Source of the DNA: DAIOGN01 sp036745245
GTDB lineage: Bacteria; Zixibacteria; MSB-5A5; JAUVRN01
Assembly: GCA_036745245.1 (NCBI GenBank)
Contig: DAIOGN010000027.1
Coordinates: 1-30,079 of the forward strand
DNA length: 30,079 bases
Direction: 5' to 3'
The stretch's first letter is position 1. Every line of letters starts with the position of its first letter. This document shows, one piece after another, positions 21,678-28,824 of the stretch. Under the pieces are notes generated by a model. It was not told the origin of the DNA and did no database searches. It saw only the letters and a list, made by a program, of their open reading frames with translations. The position numbers were made by a program, and so were the translations under genes.

Positions 21678-22273
21678 TGCCCGTCCTCCGAATGCGTTTG
21701 TCGATACGTATACCTCAGTCGCTGAAGCGCGGTGGTCATCGACACGCCTCCCACGATGATCACGCCGTACGTCATGAGCGAATATCCGGGAAGAAGCCAT
21801 TCGCCCGTCGCGCCCGCGATGAGAAGCACAAACTTCTCGAGGCGGCCGGCCACGCCCACGGCGGCGGTTTTGAGTCCGCCCACCGATTCGGCGGCCGAGC
21901 GCGTGTACGAGGCGATGAGCACTCCAAATTGAGCGAAGAGTACCCATGCCGGTGCCACCACGCCGGAGAGCAGGATTCCCATGAGGATGAAAAATTCCCC
22001 GAAGCGATCGGAGACGCGGTCGAGCACGCTGCCGAAGCGCGTGCCCGAATTGGACGCGCGGGCCGTGGCGCCGTCGAGCATGTCGGTGAACGCAGAGAGC
22101 AACATGGCGAGAATGCCCAAAAACCACCAGCGTTGCCAGTAGAGCACGCCCGCTCCTGCCGCCAGACTCAAAGACATGGCGGTGAGGATGTTGGGAGTGA
22201 GCCCCAGCTTGACGCAGATGCGTCCATAGGGCAGAGAGCCCTCTTCATACCCGGCGCGTCGTTTATGATGCAA
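21674..22273 (-). CDS. CDP-alcohol phosphatidyltransferase, probable phosphatidylinositol-phosphate synthase
   Basis: This membrane enzyme transfers a diacylglycerol-phosphate group from CDP-diacylglycerol to an alcohol. From a TTG at 22273 (AGGA nine bases upstream) it has 199 residues and about six hydrophobic segments. The diagnostic motif D-x2-DG-x2-AR-x8-G-x3-D-x3-D is complete: D64, D67, G68, A71, R72, G81, D85, D89. The frame is open further upstream but without a better start. Within this superfamily the alcohol may be glycerol phosphate, serine, inositol or inositol phosphate. Two genes away lies INO1, so inositol-1-phosphate is the favoured acceptor, as in mycobacterial PgsA1 and archaeal enzymes (inference). 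It is the first gene of the long minus-strand block. Confidence 0.87.
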   Translation of the reverse strand: MHHKRRAGYEEGSLPYGRICVKLGLTPNILTAMSLSLAAGAGVLYWQRWWFLGILAMLLSAFTDMLDGATARASNSGTRFGSVLDRVSDRFGEFFILMGILLSGVVAPAWVLFAQFGVLIASYTRSAAESVGGLKTAAVGVAGRLEKFVLLIAGATGEWLLPGYSLMTYGVIIVGGVSMTTALQRLRYTYRQTHSEDGQ

Positions 22274-22291
22274 TGGTGTGATTCCTGATAA

Positions 22292-22321
22292 TCCGGCCGG
22301 CCGAAGTTGCAACCGGCCGGA
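22292..22321. promoter_or_regulatory. Inverted repeat upstream of the inositol-lipid block
   Basis: TCCGGCCGG (22292-22300) and CCGGCCGGA (22313-22321) pair perfectly over 9 bases around a 12-base spacer, 19 bases ahead of the phosphatidyltransferase start. It could be a dimeric-repressor operator or a leader hairpin. No T-run follows. Confidence 0.4.
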
Positions 22322-22459
22322 CCGCATATTTTACGAGCAGAAGGGCCCAAAGGTCAAGACCAAAGCGCCGATTCTGTGATTGGGCAACGAGTTACGACAG
22401 TTTTCACAGAGCCAAGCGGTGGGTGGCGCAATGGACATTTCAGGAATTATCTTAGACGT

Positions 22460-23164
22460 GTGAACTCCCTCCTTCGGACCGCCCTTGCGACACTGGCGGT
22501 CCTGATGTTGGCGCAGGCCCAGGACTCGCCCGCGTCCGATCCGACATCCGATCCTCCCGCAGCGCCACAGGGCTTTTCCGCCTACCCCAGGTCCCAGTTC
22601 AGCTGGTCGGTGGAGTTGTATTGGATCCCCAATTCCGAGACCAACCTGGACCACTATGAACTCGACGTGACGGGCGACCCGTGCTCGTCTTCGAAAGAGG
22701 TGTACTGCGGCCTGTTCGTCGTGCCCGGATCGCATTCCACGTATGTGTTCAACAATCAGAATCTCGTGCATTTTCACTGGTATCAGTTCCGCCTGCGCGC
22801 CGTGAACACGGATGGAATCGCGGGCCCCTGGTCACGCTCCGTAGTGATCTCGAGCACAGAAACTCAGGAAGAGTCCGCGCGTCCGCACACGGGGCTTGAG
22901 TTGAGTCACGCTCCAAACCCCTTCAACGCGTCCACGACGATTTCGTTTACGCTGGACTCCCCCGGGCCCGTGAGGCTGTGCGTTTTCGACGCGCTGGGCA
23001 GGCGCATCCGCACGCTGGCCAACGGTCCCTTTTCGTCCGGCAGGCACACGGTCACCTGGTTGGGGACCGATCAGGACGGCCATCTCATGGCCAGCGGCGT
23101 CTACTTTCTCAAGCTGGAAGCACTCGGTGAGGACCGCACTTCGCGGCTCCTGTTCCTGAAGTAA
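22460..23164 (+). CDS. Secreted protein with FN3-like domain and C-terminal FlgD/type-IX-like sorting domain
   Basis: This is an exported protein of 234 residues from the GTG at 22460; the frame is open further upstream and the start is uncertain. A signal peptide follows (LLRTALATLAVLMLAQAQ). Residues ~40-130 resemble a fibronectin-III fold: PQGFSAYPRSQFSWSVELYW, then IPNSETNLDHYELDV, then FRLRAVNTDGIAGPWS. The last ~85 residues match the FlgD-like/Por-secretion C-terminal module that begins LSHAPNPFNASTTISFTL, has VRLCVFDALGRRIRTL, and ends SGVYFLKLEALGEDRTSRLLFLK. In Bacteroidetes and relatives such domains mark cargo for surface export by a type IX system. The next gene starts 8 bases later, so they may be co-transcribed. 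The ligand is unknown. Confidence 0.82.
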   Translation: MNSLLRTALATLAVLMLAQAQDSPASDPTSDPPAAPQGFSAYPRSQFSWSVELYWIPNSETNLDHYELDVTGDPCSSSKEVYCGLFVVPGSHSTYVFNNQNLVHFHWYQFRLRAVNTDGIAGPWSRSVVISSTETQEESARPHTGLELSHAPNPFNASTTISFTLDSPGPVRLCVFDALGRRIRTLANGPFSSGRHTVTWLGTDQDGHLMASGVYFLKLEALGEDRTSRLLFLK

Positions 23165-23172
23165 CGAACCAC

Positions 23173-24996
23173 GTGGGGAGACTCGCTGCCTGGGTCGCAT
23201 TCTTCGGGACGATGGTCGCCTGGGGAGTGGCTTCAACGTGGCCCGGCGCCCGTCTGTGGGGACTCTCGTTCTGGAGCGTCAACCCCGGAGCACTCTCGCT
23301 AGCGGCAGGAGCGGTCACGCTCGTCGCGGTGGGAATGTGGGCCAGCAGATCCGCGCCTGAGCCACCCACACCAATTCGCGAACGATCCCTCTGGCTCCGG
23401 GCCGCGATCTCCTGTGCACTCGTACTCGGCGGCCTGTACTGGCTTCTGCGCGCGCAGACATATTTCCTCGGCGACGGCTATCTGATTCTGGATGAGTTCG
23501 CTTCGGGATCACTCACACTTCGTCCACAGAGCTTCGGCGAAATCATGCTCCATCGGGCGGTCGCGAGCGTATGGCCCGGCACCAGCGATGTGGCGGCACT
23601 CGCATCCTACCGCGCACTTTCCATCGCGGCGGGGCTGTTGCACTCATGTCTCGCAATTGCAGTGGCGATCCGGCTGTTTGGCCGCACGGCCCGGGCTTTC
23701 CTGCTTGCGACCGGCACGATGACAGGCGGCTGGGCCCTCATGCACTTCGCGTATGTGGAAAATTACGCCTGGTTTGGACTCTGCGTGGCGGCGTTCTGCT
23801 ACTTCGGACTGCTCGCCTCCGAAGGCCGGTTGAGCGTGATCTGGGTGTACGTTGCCTTCGCGGCGGCTGTGTTCATGCACGCCCTGGGACTGTGCCTTCT
23901 GCCGGCTGTGCTGTGGGTTGGGCTGCGCGATTCCCGGGCGTGGCGCTGGGTGGCCGCCCGACCCGTTCGCGTGCTCGTGACGTTTTCAACTCTGATCGCG
24001 ATCTCAGCCTTCACCGTCTATAAGGTCCTCGATCATTCACGGTTCCTGCGGCTGGCCGTGGTGCCTCTGGCATCAAGCCCCATCAGCGTCGAGGGATACT
24101 CGCTTGGCTCGATCCCTCATCTGCTCGACCTGGTCAATCTGCTCGCGATGCTCCTGCCGTCGGGGGGGCTCCTCCTGGTTCTGCAATTTGCGCCTGGAGT
24201 CGATTGGCGCGAAGGGCGTCGCTCGACGTCGTTTCTGTGCATCGCCGGCCTGTGTTGCCTGGCCACGGTCGTGGTGTTCGAAGCCAAGCTGGGCATGCCA
24301 CGTGACTGGGACCTGTTCTGCTTCGCAGGTCTGCCGCTGCAATTCCTGCTCCTCTACCGCATCCTGCGGGGCACCACGGCGCGGTGGTTATTGGCGGGAG
24401 TGGCTGTGGCCGTGTCGATCAACACGGTGGCCTTACTCGAGAGGGCCTACATTCAGCACATTCCCGACCTTGGGATCCGGTTGTTCCGACAGTACGCCGA
24501 CCTTGATGTGTTGAAGAATCGTCACGGCTGGTACCTGCTCGAGCGCTACTACCAGGCAAAGGGCGAGGCGGCCGCCGCAGATTCGGTGCGCGACGTGCGG
24601 CACACACTCTATCCGGGGGAACGGATTCTGCAACGGGCCTGGCTCTCGTNNNNNNNNNNGTACAAGGAGGGCAGGCTCGAAGAGTCACGCGGTCTCACCC
24701 GGGAGGCACTCGCTGCCGATCCGCTGAATCCCGACGCCTGGCTCAACCTCGGCCGAATCCACCTGGCGTCGAGGCAGCCGGAGAGCGCCATCGCCGTGCT
24801 CGTGCAGGCGGATGGCATGCGACCGCATTCTTTGCCCATACTTCTCGAACTGGGGCTGTCGTACTTCGATGCGGGCGACCTCGACGGGGCCGCCCGGGCG
24901 TATCAGAGTGCGCTGGACAGCGGCGGAGACAGCTCAGCGATCGCCGATACGCTCAGGCGACACCCTGAGGTGTCGCGCCTGCTGTTTCCGAGGTAG
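23173..24996 (+). CDS. Multi-pass membrane protein with C-terminal TPR repeats, GT-C glycosyltransferase-like (contains an assembly gap)
   Basis: This protein of ~604-607 residues starts at GTG 23173, eight bases after the previous stop. The first ~440 residues have about ten or more hydrophobic segments with short loops. FLGDGYLILDEFASG in the first large extracytoplasmic loop recalls the acidic motif of GT-C enzymes that use polyprenyl-phosphate sugars, and a second acidic loop reads MPRDWDLFC. The C-terminal ~150 residues carry TPR-like repeats (GRLEESRGLTREALAADPLN, PDAWLNLGRIHLASRQPESA, LELGLSYFDAGDLDGAARAY). This mix is common in uncharacterised envelope glycosyltransferases or O-antigen-type proteins. 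The ten N at 24650-24659 lie between the membrane and TPR parts. The frame agrees on both sides, and joining the flanking GT dinucleotides gives RAWLSYKEGR, so probably nothing is missing. GT-C assignment is tentative. Confidence 0.75.
   Translation: MGRLAAWVAFFGTMVAWGVASTWPGARLWGLSFWSVNPGALSLAAGAVTLVAVGMWASRSAPEPPTPIRERSLWLRAAISCALVLGGLYWLLRAQTYFLGDGYLILDEFASGSLTLRPQSFGEIMLHRAVASVWPGTSDVAALASYRALSIAAGLLHSCLAIAVAIRLFGRTARAFLLATGTMTGGWALMHFAYVENYAWFGLCVAAFCYFGLLASEGRLSVIWVYVAFAAAVFMHALGLCLLPAVLWVGLRDSRAWRWVAARPVRVLVTFSTLIAISAFTVYKVLDHSRFLRLAVVPLASSPISVEGYSLGSIPHLLDLVNLLAMLLPSGGLLLVLQFAPGVDWREGRRSTSFLCIAGLCCLATVVVFEAKLGMPRDWDLFCFAGLPLQFLLLYRILRGTTARWLLAGVAVAVSINTVALLERAYIQHIPDLGIRLFRQYADLDVLKNRHGWYLLERYYQAKGEAAAADSVRDVRHTLYPGERILQRAWLSXXXXYKEGRLEESRGLTREALAADPLNPDAWLNLGRIHLASRQPESAIAVLVQADGMRPHSLPILLELGLSYFDAGDLDGAARAYQSALDSGGDSSAIADTLRRHPEVSRLLFPR
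24650..24659. other. Scaffold gap of ten N
   Basis: Ten undetermined bases sit inside the TPR membrane-protein gene. Both sides end in GT (CTCTCGT, then GTACAAG). Removing the gap plus one GT keeps the frame and reads through a TPR helix, so the real gap length is probably zero and the Ns are a placeholder. Confidence 0.95.
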
Positions 24997-25059
24997 CGCC
25001 AGGGCGCCCGCTCGATTGCCTTTGCGCGCAGGGGCCGGGGCCAATAGCTTCGGCGCCCG

Positions 25060-25983
25060 ATGGACTTCTCGTTCGGATCGGCGGCCTGGTGGGTCGGGTT
25101 CAACCTCTTCGTACTGGTCATGCTGGCCATCGATCTGGGGGTGTTCAACCGCAAGGCCCATGATGTGTCGCTCAAGGAAGCGGCCGTCTGGACCTCGGTG
25201 TGGGTCGCTCTGGCGTTCGCCTTCAACCTCTTCCTCTTCTTCGAAATCGGCAAGACGCGGGCGCTGGAGTTTACCACCGGCTACCTGATCGAACTGTCCC
25301 TGTCGGTGGACAACATTTTCGTCTTCCTGGTCATCCTGAAATACTTTGCCGTGCCCACGCCGGTGCGGCATCGCGTGTTGTTCTGGGGTGTCCTGGGCGC
25401 GCTCATCATGCGCGCCATCATGATCTTCGCCGGCGTGTTGCTCCTGCGGCAGTTCCACTGGCTGATCTACGTATTCGGCGCCTTTCTCATCTACACCGGG
25501 TACAAGATGCTCAAGCACACCGAGGGCGAACTTCATCCCGAGCGCAATCCCGTGCTCCGGTTCGTCAGCAAGTACATGCGCATGACCAAGGAGTACCACG
25601 GGTCGAGGTTCTTCATTACGGAAGCCGGCAAGAAACTCGCCACGCCGCTATTGGCCGTGCTGGTGATGATCGAAACCACCGACGTGGTGTTCGCCCTCGA
25701 CTCCATCCCCGCGATCTTCGCGATCACGCGCGATCCGCTCATCGTGTACACGTCGAACATCTTCGCCATCCTGGGGCTGCGCTCCATGTTCTTCCTGCTT
25801 CAGGGCGTGATGCAACGCTTCGTGTATCTGCATATCGGCCTGGCCATCGTGCTCATGTTCGTGGGCGTGAAAATGGTGCTGGCCGACCTCTTCCACATCC
25901 CCATCGGGCTGTCGCTCGGCGTGGTGGGCCTGGTGCTTCTGGTGTCGATTCTCGCTTCGCTGCGTAAAACGGCGAAGCCCTGA
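25060..25983 (+). CDS. TerC/Alx-family integral membrane protein
   Basis: This 307-residue protein has about eight or nine hydrophobic segments. TerC-family proteins are linked to tellurite resistance, and E. coli Alx and related members to manganese export or metal loading of secreted enzymes. The signature acidic motifs are present: LSLSVDNIFVFLVIL in an early helix and ETTDVVFALDSIPAIFAIT in a later one. A Lys/Arg/His-rich cytoplasmic loop lies between the halves (KHTEGELHPERNPVLRF, MRMTKEYHGSRFF). The ATG at 25060 gives the standard N-terminus (FGSAAWWVGFNLFVLVMLAIDLG). The 63 bases upstream show no yybP-ykoY manganese riboswitch core. It appears to stand alone between the TPR protein and asparaginase. 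Confidence 0.93.
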   Translation: MDFSFGSAAWWVGFNLFVLVMLAIDLGVFNRKAHDVSLKEAAVWTSVWVALAFAFNLFLFFEIGKTRALEFTTGYLIELSLSVDNIFVFLVILKYFAVPTPVRHRVLFWGVLGALIMRAIMIFAGVLLLRQFHWLIYVFGAFLIYTGYKMLKHTEGELHPERNPVLRFVSKYMRMTKEYHGSRFFITEAGKKLATPLLAVLVMIETTDVVFALDSIPAIFAITRDPLIVYTSNIFAILGLRSMFFLLQGVMQRFVYLHIGLAIVLMFVGVKMVLADLFHIPIGLSLGVVGLVLLVSILASLRKTAKP

Positions 25984-26034
25984 TTCGCCCTTTCGATTTT
26001 GACTTTCGGCGCTGGGGGCGCTACCTTTTCCCGG

Positions 26035-27109
26035 ATGGCTGATTACATATCGCTCGTTGAAGTGACCCGCGGGGACACCACGGAAAGCGTGCATTTCGGC
26101 GCCGTGGCCGTGGTCGATTCCCGGGGCCGCGTGCTGGCCGAGGCGGGGAATCCCCACGTGGTCACCTTCACTCGCTCTTCGCTGAAGCCCTTTCANNNNN
26201 NNNNNCTTTCAGGCCATGCCGTTCGTATCGCGTGGGGGCCCCGAGAAGATGGGGTTCACCCAGCCGGAACTGGCCGTGATGTGTGCCAGCCACAACGGGG
26301 AAGACGTCCACGTGGAGGCGGTGCGGTCGATTCTGGGCAAGATCGGGCATAAAGAAACCGACCTCCAGTGCGGCAGCCACGTGCCCAACCACATCACCGA
26401 TTCCGGCCAGCGCGTGGTGGGCAAAGCAGACTTTTCGCCGGTGTACAACAACTGTTCGGGAAAACACGCGGGCATGCTCGCTTACTGCAAGCTGCTCGGG
26501 ATCCCGCATCAGAATTATCTCGAAAGCGATCACCCGCTTCAAGTGGAGATCAGGAAAAGCACGTCGCACTTCACGGGCGTGCCGGAATCCGAATTGCGCA
26601 CCGGCACCGATGGCTGCTCCGCGCCGAACTACGCGTTGCCTTTGTCGGGGCTGGCGAGGGCGTTTGCCCGCCTGGCGTCACCCGAGCCCGACTCTGTGTA
26701 CGGCGATTCACCGGCTCGGATCTTCGCTGCCATGACATCGCATCCACGACTGGTGTCGGGACTGGGTCGCGGCGATCTGGCCATCATGGAAGCGGGGCGC
26801 GGCGACTGGGTGTCGAAGGTGGGCGGCGAAGCGGTGAAGGGCGTGGGCGTGAAAAGCCTTGGATTTGGCATCGCCGTAAAGGTGGCCGGGGGCGGCACGC
26901 GGGCCCTGGTGCCATTGGTGGTTGAAGTGCTCAAGCAACTGGACGTGCTACCGAACCCGGAGGGAACGCCCCTGGCCGCGTGGGCGCGCCCCCCCGTGAA
27001 GAACCATCGAGACATTGTCACCGGCCATATTGTGGCGCGTTTCCATCTGGAACGGACGGCGTCCGACGCCGCCCGGAAGGGGGCCCTTCGTGCAACCGGA
27101 ACCGTATAA
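26035..27109 (+). CDS. Asparaginase II (Rhizobium-type), split by an artificial gap
   Basis: This cytoplasmic enzyme hydrolyses L-asparagine to aspartate and ammonia and belongs to the Asparaginase_II (Rhizobium etli type) family, unrelated to E. coli AnsA/AnsB. The ATG at 26035 begins ADYISLVEVTRGDTTESVHF, the usual opening. FTRSSLKPF precedes the gap. After it come QAMPFVSRGG, ELAVMCASHNGE, VYNNCSGKHAGMLA (the family's Ser-Gly-Lys-His motif), GTDGCSAPNYALPL and KSLGFGIAVKVAGGG. The frame shifts across the ten N at 26196-26205. The flanks share CTTTCA on both sides, and collapsing that overlap with the N restores one frame of exactly 352 codons plus stop, giving LKPFQAMPF. The gene is therefore probably intact. 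Its last 20 bases overlap the tryptophanase start. Confidence 0.92.
26196..26205. other. Scaffold gap of ten N with duplicated CTTTCA flanks
   Basis: Ten N inside the asparaginase gene, preceded by CTTTCA (26190-26195) and followed by the same CTTTCA (26206-26211). The two contig ends evidently overlap by six bases. As written, the gap shifts the reading frame; removing 16 bases repairs it. Confidence 0.95.
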
Positions 27110-28463
27110 GATCAAGATCGTCGAACCCATTCATCTCCTGCCGCCCGAACTGCGCGAAGAGCGCCTGCTCCTCGCGCACTTCAATCTGTTTCAGATCCTC
27201 GCCAAGGATGTGTACATCGATCTGCTCACGGATTCGGGCACGGGCTCACAATCGCAAACGCAGTGGGCCGGCATCGTGCAGGCTGACGAATCCTACGCCG
27301 GCAGCCGCAGCTACGTGCGGTTTCAGTCGGCGGTAAAGTCGATCTTCGGCTATCCGGAAGTCATCGCCGTGCACCAGGGGCGTGCCGCCGAGCACGTGCT
27401 GTTTGGAGCGGTGGTGGAACGCGGGATGATCGTGCCCGCCAATACCCACTTCGACACTACGCGCGCCAACGTTGAAGCTCGGGGAGGGGTGGCCGTGGAT
27501 CTGCCGGTGCGGGAGGCGGGCGACATCGATGCCGTGCAGCCGTTCAAGGGCAACTTCGACGTGCCGGGGCTGGAACGGCTCCTCGCCAAAGACGGGGCCA
27601 GGGTACCGTTTGTCATCATCACCATCACCAACAATTCCGTGGGCGGCCAGCCTGTATCCATGGCCAACATCAAGGCGGTGCGGCAGGTGGCCGACCGCTT
27701 CGGCAAGCCCGTGATCTTCGACGCCGCCCGCTTTGCGGAGAACTGCTATTTCATCAAGGTCAGGGAAGAGGCGTACGCCGAGAAGTCGCTGCTCGACATT
27801 GCGCATGAGCTGTTCTCATACGGCGACGGCGCCGTGGTGTCGTTGAAGAAAGACGGCCTGGCGAACATGGGCGGCGTGATCACGCTCAAGTCGTCCGAAG
27901 TGGCCCAGAAGGCGCGCAATCTGCAGATCCTCTACGAAGGATTCACGACCTACGGCGGCCTGTCGGGGCGCGATCTGGAAGCGGCTGCCGCGGGTCTGGA
28001 AGAGGTGCTGAACTTCGAGTTTCTCGGCCACCGCGTGGAACAGGTGCGCTATCTGGGTCAGGCGTTACACGAAGCCGGCGTGCCCACGGTGCGCCCGTGG
28101 GGAGGCCATGCGGTATGCATCGACGCCGGGCGCATGCTGCCACACATTCCGCGTCACCAGTTTCCCGGACATGCCCTTGTGGTGGCGCTGTATCGCGAAG
28201 GTGGCGTGCGGGCAGTAGAACTGGGCACGCTCATGTTCGGAGAGGGCGAAGGTTCGCCTTTGCTCGAGCTGGTGCGTCTGGCCATCCCGCGGCGCGTGTA
28301 CACGCAGTCGCACCTCGACTACGTGGCCGACGTGTTCCGGCGCGTGATGAGCTATCGCGACAGGATCCGGGGTTTCGAAATCACCTACCAGGCCCCGGCC
28401 CTCCGGCACTTCACCGCCAGGCTGCGTGAGTGTGCCGACGTCAGCGTGCCGGTGGGGGCGTAG
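27090..28463 (+). CDS. tnaA: Tryptophanase (PLP beta-eliminating lyase)
   Basis: TnaA cleaves L-tryptophan to indole, pyruvate and ammonia. From GTG 27090 (GGAAGGGGG six bases upstream) it has 457 residues, close to E. coli TnaA (471). Motifs present are EPYKIKIVEPIHLLP at the N-terminus, DVYIDLLTDSGTG, AGSRSYVRFQSAVKSIFGYP, VHQGRAAEHVLF, FKGNFDVPGLE, ITNNSVGGQPVSMANIKA, DAARFAENCYFIK and RHFTARL. The PLP lysine is Lys254 in SLKKDGLANMGG. Tyrosine phenol-lyase has an Arg in its ERG motif that binds the phenol; here the same place reads VELG, like the VEIG of tryptophanase, so Trp is the likelier substrate. The start lies within the 3' end of the asparaginase gene (20-base overlap), so the two are probably co-translated. 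No TnaC-like leader is visible upstream. Confidence 0.93.
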   Translation: MQPEPYKIKIVEPIHLLPPELREERLLLAHFNLFQILAKDVYIDLLTDSGTGSQSQTQWAGIVQADESYAGSRSYVRFQSAVKSIFGYPEVIAVHQGRAAEHVLFGAVVERGMIVPANTHFDTTRANVEARGGVAVDLPVREAGDIDAVQPFKGNFDVPGLERLLAKDGARVPFVIITITNNSVGGQPVSMANIKAVRQVADRFGKPVIFDAARFAENCYFIKVREEAYAEKSLLDIAHELFSYGDGAVVSLKKDGLANMGGVITLKSSEVAQKARNLQILYEGFTTYGGLSGRDLEAAAAGLEEVLNFEFLGHRVEQVRYLGQALHEAGVPTVRPWGGHAVCIDAGRMLPHIPRHQFPGHALVVALYREGGVRAVELGTLMFGEGEGSPLLELVRLAIPRRVYTQSHLDYVADVFRRVMSYRDRIRGFEITYQAPALRHFTARLRECADVSVPVGA

Positions 28464-28519
28464 GCACCCGCCCGGACGTCCGACCACATCTCCAACTTCA
28501 CCCTCGCCTTGAGGTTAGC

Positions 28520-28539
28520 GGGGCAGTCTGGCCTGCCCC
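28520..28539. terminator. Hairpin after tryptophanase, possible terminator without T-run
   Basis: GGGGCAG (28520-28526) and CTGCCCC (28533-28539) pair over 7 bases around a 6-base loop, 56 bases past the tnaA stop. The following bases are CTGGTTCTCTC, not a U-tract, so termination may need Rho or may be weak. Confidence 0.4.
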
Positions 28540-28643
28540 CTGGTTCTCTCAGTGTTTCCCCCCGAAGTTCTCAGGATCGACCCCGAATTCGCCCAACCCT
28601 TTAACCTGTGCAGATTTAGGTCAAGTTGTCCCCTACAAATCGC

Positions 28644-28671
28644 TTGACGTTTCTGGACCCGGTCGTACATT
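28644..28671 (+). promoter_or_regulatory. Sigma70-like promoter for the C25/PorU-like gene
   Basis: TTGACG (28644-28649) and TACATT (28666-28671) are spaced by 16 bases, a good match to a housekeeping promoter, in a locally A+T-richer region. A transcript starting near 28678 would carry a ~145-base leader before the GTG at 28825. TAGAAT at 28678 is a second possible -10 box. Confidence 0.45.
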
Positions 28672-28721
28672 GCCGCATAGAATAGAGCAGACTAAAATAC
28701 CACGGAGACCCCTATCGACCT

Positions 28722-28808
28722 TCTTTGCTAACGGTTTCAAAACAGCTGTACTGAATCGACCACGGCGCCTAGAGCGCCATAGCCATTCGGGTGTACCGTT
28801 AGCAAAGA
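28722..28808 (+). promoter_or_regulatory. Structured 5' leader: 14-bp perfect inverted repeat enclosing a hairpin
   Basis: TCTTTGCTAACGGT (28722-28735) and its exact reverse complement (28795-28808) close an 87-base domain containing a smaller GGCGC/GCGCC hairpin. It ends 16 bases before the GTG of the C25/PorU-like gene. Directly after, the coding start itself can fold (GTGCGTGA/TCACGCAC, 28825-28842), and a short ACCGG/CCGGT stem is followed by six T (ending near 28866). This layout resembles an RNA switch with an expression platform, but it matches no riboswitch consensus I know. Confidence 0.45.
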
Positions 28809-28824
28809 CGAGTTGGGTCGCTCC

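Larger units (their letters stand above)
28464..28824. other. Non-coding region between tryptophanase and the C25/PorU-like gene
   Basis: These 361 bases have lower G+C than the genes around them and hold no open frame I accept. The region contains, in order, a hairpin just after tnaA (28520-28539), a promoter-like sequence (28644-28671) and a long-range inverted repeat (28722-28808) with a small internal hairpin (GGCGC/GCGCC). Together they look like the promoter and structured 5' leader of the next gene. Confidence 0.6.

Noticed and set aside
22160..22350. Alternative phosphatidyltransferase start further upstream than 22273
   Set aside because: Upstream codons are basic and not family-like, and would read through the 22292-22321 hairpin. 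The TTG at 22273 has an AGGA at reasonable spacing.
22431..22463. Ten-codon upstream ORF whose stop overlaps the GTG of the FlgD-tailed protein
   Set aside because: It has an ATG but a poor ribosome binding site, and no amino-acid bias suggesting attenuation; not enough to call a leader peptide.
24997..25059. yybP-ykoY manganese riboswitch before terC
   Set aside because: Only 63 bases are available and none of the conserved loop sequences is present.
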